Shown here: positions 6,135-12,403 of the stretch, piece by piece
Position numbering within the stretch: position 1 is the first letter of the stretch
Layout of the letters: each line of letters opens with the position of its first letter
Source: Methanobacteriota archaeon
GTDB lineage: Archaea > Thermoplasmatota > Poseidoniia > Poseidoniales > Poseidoniaceae
Direction of reading: 5' to 3'
Assembly: GCA_002727485.1 (NCBI GenBank)
Contig: PBXE01000050.1
Location: 11,945 to 24,347, forward strand
Length of the DNA stretch: 12,403 bases
Position numbers and translations under genes: made by a program
Notes under the pieces: model-generated
The model's input: only the letters and a program-made list of their open reading frames with translations
The model's database searches: none
What the model was told of the DNA's origin: nothing

Positions 6135-9100
6135 ATGTTGCTAAGAAATCAAAGGGGTGAAATACAGCGTATGGCTGTATTTATTGTTCTATTATTCTTC
6201 TTATCAAGCATGTCTGCATTTAGTGTAAATGCAACAAGTGAAGATTTACCAGAATTTGTAGAAAAGACTCACACTGAGCCTATATTGATAGATGGTTTAC
6301 CTCCATTGATGTGTGGAGATGATTTGTGCGAGCGACCTACTCGAATTAACCTTAGAACCACTCAACCTGCTTCTGAAGCCAATGAATGGTGGTTATCCTA
6401 TGGTCCTGACTTGGACTGGAATGGAATGGATGATAGATTACAACGAGTTCTAGCAGGTCAAGAATCAATTTCACCAACAGCAATTATTGGAGAAGATGGT
6501 CGTAAAACAGTTGCCATCATTGTCGATTATGCCTGGCATCCGACCGAATTAGAGGCAAATAAACTCAAAGAAACCCTTGTTCAACATTCATGGGTGGGTG
6601 AAGAAGGTGGTGCATGGTTCCAAATCATGGACAGTATCGATTCGATTGTTCTAGATAAAGTTCCAGTTAGTGCATTGATGGATATTTATCATTTAGAAGG
6701 GGTGGTAGTTATTGAAATGCAGAATGTTATGGTTCCGACCAATGATGTGGCATCTAGAGCAACTCGTTCCTTGCCATCTGATGTTTATTCCGCTTCAGCT
6801 TACGAGCGAGATTATACTGGAGATGGAGTTGTAATTGCAATTTTGGACACAGGAGTAGACAATGAACATCGTTCGTTGAATGATTTCGATGATATCGATG
6901 ACGCCCCTGATGCCGATAATCCAACTTCTTATGATGACCACAAGTGGGTAGGTGGTTTTGATGCAACTTCCACCGCATCTAATCCGGATGGCACTCAAGA
7001 CCCTGATGATGGGCAAGGACACGGGACTCATGTTGCAGGCTCTGCGCTTGGTACTGGAGATGCCTCTAGAGTTCACATGGGTACTGCACCTGGAGCTTAT
7101 CTTGTAGATATCAAGGTTCTAACAGATGTGGGCGGAACCAATTCTGAATATTCTATCAATGGGATTCAATGGATGATAAATAATGCTAACAAAGATTGGG
7201 GCCATAATTCTTCAGCTCAAGGTATTCAAATTGGCTCTATGTCATTCGGTTCAGTTTCTTCTCCGTTAAATCCAGATGATGAAGGAGATAATGGAACTGG
7301 TGGGGAGGCAAGACTTGTCAATAATGCTACTCTCGATCAAGAAATTGTATGCGTCATTGCAATGGGTAATGATGGTTCCAAGAGAGTTCCATCACCTGCT
7401 AGTGCTGATTATGGTTTATCAGTTGGCTCAGTCAGTGATTTTGGCACTATAAATAGAACCGACGATGGAATTTCTAGTTTCACAAATTATGGCCCCCGTC
7501 TTAGTGACAATGATGATGATGATTGGGATGAATTAAAGCCAGATATCACATCTTTTGGTTCGAATATCATTTCTGCATCCGCTGCAACAGGCAGTTCTTT
7601 CCCTGGTGCACCTAGACCAGAAGCCGATTCTGGATATGAGGAGAAATCGGGCACAAGTATGGCAACACCTATCGCATCAGGAGTAGTTGCAACCGTTATT
7701 GAAGCAAATCCATCTTTAAATGCTTTAGAAATTAGAGATATAATTAGAAATTCTTCTGAAGTTCAACAAGACAAACCTTCTCAAACAGATGTTTCAGATC
7801 GTTGGAACGACAAATGGGGATTCGGACTTATCGATGCATCTTGTGCTATAGATTTTGCATTGAACAAGCCATGTACACCACTTGATGGAGGGGATGTCAT
7901 AATTCCACCTCCAAGTAATGGTACTGGTGATCACGTAGATATTTCTCAACCGACGAATGGTTCATGGTGGCTTGAAGGAAACAGAGTCACCATTTCTGGA
8001 ACCACAGATATTCCCGTGGACGTAGAATATAATCAAATTCAAGTAAACATCCTACAACGTTTAGGTTCCAATAACGAGAGAGAACTTAAACCGTGGACAA
8101 TCGCTGGAGGCGACCTTGAAAATTGGTTCCTAGATGTAACGATAAAATCAGATTGGATCGATATTGATGAAGACCACGTTTTAGTTAGTGTTAGAGCATT
8201 CAATACCGAAACCGAAGAGGAATCAGCGGTAGATTACCGTAAAGTTAACCTTGCAAGAATGGGAATAACCTTAGCAAGCCCTACAGTTGGTTCTGATATC
8301 CAGGGGACAGTTGACTTTTCAGGTACAGTAGAAGGCGTCGAACATGATTATATCGAATTCAAAGTCGATAGTGGAGACTGGCAATTTGGTGTTGACCTTC
8401 CTGAAATGGAAGTTGGAAATCAAGACTGGACATTCTCATGGGATTCTAGAAGTGTTCCTGATGGGTCCACTAAACTTAGTTTTAGGATGGTGAATGAAAG
8501 TGGAGTCAAAACCGATGACGTTAGAAGAACATTCAACATTGATAATCAACCAGCAGCCCCCGATTTCATATTTGTTGGAGTTGTAGAAATCAAGGATGAG
8601 GTAGGCCTTCCAATGCAATCTGCTGTGGCAGGAACAGTTCTTACAGTTCAGTTCAGCATTGCTAATGTCGGAGATTTGGATGTCAATGATGTATTTGTAA
8701 AATTACAAGCCCCTGGCGATAGTTCAGAAATTTATCCTTCTGAAACAACAATAGATTCCTTAGATGAAGGTGATAGCCAATCTTTGACACTTTACTGGTG
8801 GGCTACTGAGGTAGGTAATCATGAGGTATTGATCACGATAGATCCATCAAATGTTCATTCAGATGTAAACTCTGATGATAATTCATATTCATTTAATTTT
8901 GAAGTAACCGAAAGGCCTGTAGAGCCTACACTAAGATTTATGCCGGGTTCGGTCAGAACTATCCCACTAATTCCAGCTCCTGATACCCCCTACAATGTAG
9001 TGGTGAGAGTTGATAATTTGGGTCAGACAGATGCTACAAATTTACTGATGATTCTAAGAATGAGGCCTAGCGGCGAAGATATATTCCAAAAAGTTGGACA

Positions 9101-11096
9101 AGAAATGATTTTACAGATTGATGGCTCTACTTCTAGTTCAGGATATGAAGAAGTATCATTCCAAATCAATTCATCAATGTCAGTATTGGGCTCAAATGAG
9201 TTCAAGGTTGAATTGCAAGGCGACGGAGTTGAAACAGAATTTAGTGAAAATAGATTCAAAGTTGTTGTAGACAATGTAAACTTAGGTTCTCCAGTTAGAT
9301 TAAATCTAGTCTCCAGTGAATCGGTTCTAGATTTTGTTGGCATTGGTGATGGTGGATTATTATTCACTACTATTGACGGTGAATTGCGTGTTAGAACAAT
9401 AACTAGTTCTTTATCTATGCCAGGTGAAGTTAAGTTAGCCGATTCATGGGCCGGTGAGTTAGCAGTTTTGAAAGGAAATGATGGTCTAGTTTACGCTGCA
9501 TGGACTGAGAATAAACTCAGTCAAGACGGTTACTTCATGACTGACATTTCCTTTACTTCGATAACCAGTGCAGGTGAAACGACCTCGATTCAAAGTCACA
9601 TGACTCCTTTGAAATTATCCGAAGGAAAATATTGGGGTCTTGCTTTGACTCAAAGTGATGAACGAATGGTCTTGGGAGGATATCATAGAGATATAGCAAC
9701 GGGAGGTTCTTGGCAAGATATCACTTCGATATTCGTTTTAATTTCAGATACACCACAAGTCGAGAGTTCATGGAGTTTTAGTCAAATTTTGAACGGAATT
9801 GATATTAGGCCCTCGCAAGGAGACTCTTTAGCAATTGCACTAGGTCAAGAAAATTTACATATTTTATATCAAGAAATACGTGACGATGTATCTGGTTTAG
9901 ATAGAGTTGGATTGATGTATGCTCACGGAAAAGAATGGAGATCCTCTTGGTCTTTCCAATACTCAGTTGGTGACTATGCGAGTAGTGCTGAACTTGTTGT
10001 GATGGAAGATGGGGATAAAGACGTTCTTATCGCATCATGGATTGAAGGTAGCGGGGCTTCCGCTGAAGTAGCATACAGAGTTACTGATAATTCATGGTCC
10101 GATGGCGAGACATCTTTCATTGCTGCTCAAGGAGTTAGTAATGTAATCTTATCTTCTGATGGAGAAATGGTTCAAGTTCTCTACGATGAAATCAATGTTT
10201 ACGGACCTATGACTCATTACGGCATTGTTTATGATTCATCATACGGAATGGAGTTCGCCTTATCCAATATGGTATGTGAAGGATTCATTCTTGGCTATGC
10301 TGGTATGGAAGAGGATGGAATCATGATAGTATCATCCAGTAGCGGTGTAATGTCTTTGAGAAGTATAATCTCATTAGAGCCAGAAATACCAGATGAATCT
10401 TCTAAATCGTTCTTTGACACGCTGCTAGAACCCTTGCCTGGTGACAGACAAACCAAGCAAATTATACTATTTTCATCACTCATTGTGATGATGATACTGT
10501 TCGTTGTTTTGGTAGTTTCAGTTCGTTCATTAAGACGCAAAAAGGAAGAAGAATTTGTAGTTCAAAGCCAAGTTAAAGAAGACGATGGCATCGAAATAAT
10601 GGTTGATATTGAAGAAGATGAAGCCGATTTAGCCATTAATCTAGACTCAGAAGAATTAGTAGTTCAATCAACCGTTGAAGTGAAATCAGATGAAGAATTA
10701 ACTGTTGAAGAAAATGAAGTTTCGCTTTCTGAGGCATTGGAGAATAAGGCAGAATCTGGTCAAGGCAATAGCCGACTTGAAAGGAGAATGAAGAGAAAAC
10801 AGCAGAGAGAAATAGCTGAAATTACCGAGAAGTTAATTTCTAACCCACCTCCAATGCTACCTCCAATGCAAGAACTTCCTCCTCTAGATGGAGAAATCGA
10901 TTTACCAGCCCTTCCTCCACTTCCGCCAACTGGAGATGGTGACCTTCCCCCATTAGGAGATTTACCTCCTATAGCAGGTATTCCTACCCCTCAAAGAGAA
11001 GTTAGTTGTTTAGAATGTTCTGCTAAATTCACTGTTAAGGATATGATGTTGAGAAAGGTGAATTGCCCTATTTGTTCATCAGTAGTAAATTTGTAG
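6135..11096 (+). CDS. Giant membrane-anchored subtilisin-family (S8) serine protease with CARDB-like domains and cytosolic zinc-ribbon tail
   Basis: A 1653-residue exported protease, probably digesting extracellular protein at the cell surface. It has a signal peptide (hydrophobic core near 14-32), then an acidic segment with DLDWNGMDD (92-100), and an I9-like propeptide near 124-198. The S8 catalytic domain spans about 220-575, with D238 (ILDTG), H296 (GHGTHVAG), oxyanion N412 (MGNDG) and S508 (SGTSMATP). Ig-like domains lie near 600-805 and two CARDB-like domains near 806-925 and 930-1048. Weak repeats near 1060-1410 (AAWTENK, ILYQEIRD, ASWIEGS, VLYDEIN) suggest a beta-propeller. One membrane helix lies at about 1443-1464, followed by basic RSLRRKK, so the tail is cytosolic. 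The tail is acidic, then basic (1547-1558), then proline-rich (1570-1618), and ends in a zinc ribbon with C1625, C1628, C1644 and C1647. Ten N-x-S/T sequons precede the anchor. ATG 6171 (Met13), preceded by AGGGGTGA, is an alternative start. Confidence 0.9.
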   Translation: MLLRNQRGEIQRMAVFIVLLFFLSSMSAFSVNATSEDLPEFVEKTHTEPILIDGLPPLMCGDDLCERPTRINLRTTQPASEANEWWLSYGPDLDWNGMDDRLQRVLAGQESISPTAIIGEDGRKTVAIIVDYAWHPTELEANKLKETLVQHSWVGEEGGAWFQIMDSIDSIVLDKVPVSALMDIYHLEGVVVIEMQNVMVPTNDVASRATRSLPSDVYSASAYERDYTGDGVVIAILDTGVDNEHRSLNDFDDIDDAPDADNPTSYDDHKWVGGFDATSTASNPDGTQDPDDGQGHGTHVAGSALGTGDASRVHMGTAPGAYLVDIKVLTDVGGTNSEYSINGIQWMINNANKDWGHNSSAQGIQIGSMSFGSVSSPLNPDDEGDNGTGGEARLVNNATLDQEIVCVIAMGNDGSKRVPSPASADYGLSVGSVSDFGTINRTDDGISSFTNYGPRLSDNDDDDWDELKPDITSFGSNIISASAATGSSFPGAPRPEADSGYEEKSGTSMATPIASGVVATVIEANPSLNALEIRDIIRNSSEVQQDKPSQTDVSDRWNDKWGFGLIDASCAIDFALNKPCTPLDGGDVIIPPPSNGTGDHVDISQPTNGSWWLEGNRVTISGTTDIPVDVEYNQIQVNILQRLGSNNERELKPWTIAGGDLENWFLDVTIKSDWIDIDEDHVLVSVRAFNTETEEESAVDYRKVNLARMGITLASPTVGSDIQGTVDFSGTVEGVEHDYIEFKVDSGDWQFGVDLPEMEVGNQDWTFSWDSRSVPDGSTKLSFRMVNESGVKTDDVRRTFNIDNQPAAPDFIFVGVVEIKDEVGLPMQSAVAGTVLTVQFSIANVGDLDVNDVFVKLQAPGDSSEIYPSETTIDSLDEGDSQSLTLYWWATEVGNHEVLITIDPSNVHSDVNSDDNSYSFNFEVTERPVEPTLRFMPGSVRTIPLIPAPDTPYNVVVRVDNLGQTDATNLLMILRMRPSGEDIFQKVGQEMILQIDGSTSSSGYEEVSFQINSSMSVLGSNEFKVELQGDGVETEFSENRFKVVVDNVNLGSPVRLNLVSSESVLDFVGIGDGGLLFTTIDGELRVRTITSSLSMPGEVKLADSWAGELAVLKGNDGLVYAAWTENKLSQDGYFMTDISFTSITSAGETTSIQSHMTPLKLSEGKYWGLALTQSDERMVLGGYHRDIATGGSWQDITSIFVLISDTPQVESSWSFSQILNGIDIRPSQGDSLAIALGQENLHILYQEIRDDVSGLDRVGLMYAHGKEWRSSWSFQYSVGDYASSAELVVMEDGDKDVLIASWIEGSGASAEVAYRVTDNSWSDGETSFIAAQGVSNVILSSDGEMVQVLYDEINVYGPMTHYGIVYDSSYGMEFALSNMVCEGFILGYAGMEEDGIMIVSSSSGVMSLRSIISLEPEIPDESSKSFFDTLLEPLPGDRQTKQIILFSSLIVMMILFVVLVVSVRSLRRKKEEEFVVQSQVKEDDGIEIMVDIEEDEADLAINLDSEELVVQSTVEVKSDEELTVEENEVSLSEALENKAESGQGNSRLERRMKRKQQREIAEITEKLISNPPPMLPPMQELPPLDGEIDLPALPPLPPTGDGDLPPLGDLPPIAGIPTPQREVSCLECSAKFTVKDMMLRKVNCPICSSVVNL

Positions 11097-11105
11097 GTAA
11101 TGCTA

Positions 11106-12403
11106 ATGTGTGGAATTTTCGCTTATATGGGCCACAAAATGGCAATGCCAATACTCGTAGAAGGTTTGAGAAGATTAGAGTACAGAGGCTATGACTCCGC
11201 AGGAATTGCGGTAAAAGATGAATCATTTACAGTGTTCAAGAAAGTAGGAAAGGTTGCTGAATTACAATCGATATTGCCTGCTAAACTGAATGGAAGCGTA
11301 GGAATTGCCCATACTCGTTGGGCTACTCATGGAGGAGTTTCAGATGAGAATGCTCATCCACATGCATCCGTTTCTGGAGATGTAATTATTGTACATAATG
11401 GAATTATAGAGAACTCTAGAACCTTAAGGAAATTATTGGAGCGTAAAGGAATTCAACTCAGTAGCGAAACAGATTCAGAAACAATCGCTCATATACTTGA
11501 TTATGAATTGAAGAGAGATAATAATCCTACCGAAGCTATGCACAGGACCGTTTCTAAATTACATGGGACATGGGGTATATGTGCACTTTTCCTGAATCAT
11601 GATTTAATGGTCTGTGCTCGAAATGGTTCACCATTAATAATCGGCAAAGGAGACGATGAAATGTTCATTTCTAGTGATCCACATGCCCTCACTTCACACA
11701 CTCAAAGTGTCGTATTTTTGGATGACGGAGATATTGCTACAATTACAAATAATTCGATTTCAATGAGTTCTACATCCGGAGGAAATAGGGAAGCAAATAT
11801 CACTATTTTAGAAGACGAATGGGGTGAAGCAGAGTTAGGAGATTTTCCTCATTTCATGCTCAAAGAAATTTTTGAGCAACCTGATGCTCTTAGGCATTGT
11901 ATTAATGGAAGATTAGACAGGGTAAGGGGAAATGGTAGATTGGGTGGTTTGAAATTATCACCATTGGAACTTTCTAAACTCCCACATGTCAGACTTTTGG
12001 GATGCGGTACTGCGATGCATGCAGCAGAAATTGGCCAAATTCTAATCGAATCTTTAGCTAGAGTTCCTGCAGTGGCTCATATTTCTAGTGAATTTAGAAC
12101 TAATGATCCAGTTATAGACCCATTAGCACTTCATTTTGCAGTTTCTCAATCAGGAGAAACCGCAGATACCCTATCTGCAGTAAAAGAGATTCAACTTAAA
12201 GGTGGCCAAGTTCATGGAATTGTCAACGTAGTTGGTTCAACTATTGCTAGGCAATGCGGTCAAGGAGTTTATATCCATTCAGGGCCAGAGCAGGCAGTTG
12301 CCTCGACTAAAGCATTCTCAAATATGGTTGCTGCATTGTCGATGTTCGCTTTACAAGTAGGTCGTTCTAGGTCGATTAGCAAAGAAAGGGGACAAAATTT
12401 AAT
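11106..12403 (+). CDS. glmS: Glutamine-fructose-6-phosphate aminotransferase (isomerizing), 3'-partial
   Basis: GlmS makes glucosamine-6-phosphate from fructose-6-phosphate and glutamine, the first step towards UDP-GlcNAc and other amino sugars. I translated it by hand; about 432 codons are present before the window ends, so the last quarter or so of the usual 600 residues is missing. The N-terminal glutaminase domain starts MCGIF. Cys2 must become N-terminal, so I chose the ATG at 11106 over the in-frame ATG six bases upstream. Further marks are RRLEYRGYDSAG, HTRWATHGG, HNGIIEN and ETDSET. The first SIS domain shows LLGCGTAMHAA and SQSGETADT, and then comes SGPEQAVASTKAF. The gene begins 9 bases after the subtilase stop and is probably cotranscribed with it. 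The sugar isomerase gene at 534-1631 supplies or drains its substrate, although it lies in a different operon. Confidence 0.95.
   Translation, partial: MCGIFAYMGHKMAMPILVEGLRRLEYRGYDSAGIAVKDESFTVFKKVGKVAELQSILPAKLNGSVGIAHTRWATHGGVSDENAHPHASVSGDVIIVHNGIIENSRTLRKLLERKGIQLSSETDSETIAHILDYELKRDNNPTEAMHRTVSKLHGTWGICALFLNHDLMVCARNGSPLIIGKGDDEMFISSDPHALTSHTQSVVFLDDGDIATITNNSISMSSTSGGNREANITILEDEWGEAELGDFPHFMLKEIFEQPDALRHCINGRLDRVRGNGRLGGLKLSPLELSKLPHVRLLGCGTAMHAAEIGQILIESLARVPAVAHISSEFRTNDPVIDPLALHFAVSQSGETADTLSAVKEIQLKGGQVHGIVNVVGSTIARQCGQGVYIHSGPEQAVASTKAFSNMVAALSMFALQVGRSRSISKERGQNL

Noticed and set aside
6754..7076. Open frames on the minus strand opposite the subtilase catalytic domain
   Set aside because: They lie entirely inside a gene whose plus-strand product has a full catalytic triad, and their products are low-complexity and rich in His, Leu or Ile without recognisable motifs.
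7505..7523. Short GAT run in the subtilase gene as a possible microsatellite
   Set aside because: It is only a few codons of Asp, consistent with an acidic, possibly calcium-binding loop in an extracellular subtilase.
1..12403. CRISPR array, insertion sequence, integrase or att site
   Set aside because: No spaced direct repeats, terminal inverted repeats with target duplications, transposase or recombinase frames were seen.

Overview
The window looks like a chromosomal segment of a marine planktonic archaeon, most plausibly Marine Group II (Candidatus Poseidoniales). The evidence is an archaeal NMD3 gene, a fused phosphoglucose/phosphomannose isomerase, AT-rich DNA with an archaeal-looking TATA box, and a very large secreted protease with a single C-terminal membrane anchor. 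The lineage is an inference from gene content. No tRNA, rRNA, CRISPR array, transposase or phage gene was seen.

Layout. (1) Positions 1-435, plus strand: a small multi-span membrane protein of unknown function. It is richer in G+C than its neighbours, carries an exact 18-bp tandem duplication, and is followed by stacked inverted repeats ending in a hairpin plus nine T. (2) Positions 534-4910, minus strand: a tightly packed run read leftward. The order is an ABC ATPase fused to a short CcmB-like membrane domain, then ccmC, ccmD, nmd3 and the sugar isomerase. Genes overlap by 1-8 bases or lie 20-40 bases apart, so they probably form one operon. (3) Positions 4911-4995: a short divergent intergenic region. 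(4) Positions 4996-12403, plus strand: a rhomboid protease with a cytosolic zinc-binding tail, a strong hairpin without a T-tract, a TATA-like element, a 1653-residue subtilisin-family protease with an extracellular multidomain body and a cytosolic zinc-ribbon tail, and 9 bases later glmS, which runs off the right edge.

How the genes may fit together. The fused ABC protein, CcmC and CcmD are the heme-handling part of cytochrome c maturation (system I); CcmE, CcmF and other parts are not in this window. The isomerase interconverts glucose-6-P, mannose-6-P and fructose-6-P, and GlmS uses fructose-6-P to make glucosamine-6-P, so two genes at opposite ends of the window feed sugar-nucleotide and glycan supply. 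The two neighbouring membrane proteases share an unusual layout, with the catalytic site in or outside the membrane and a zinc-binding module on the cytosolic C-terminus.

The most noteworthy items are the fused and shortened CcmA-CcmB-like protein, the paired zinc-tailed membrane proteases, and the compact structured 3' end of the first gene. I see no clear-cut new defence or mobile system.
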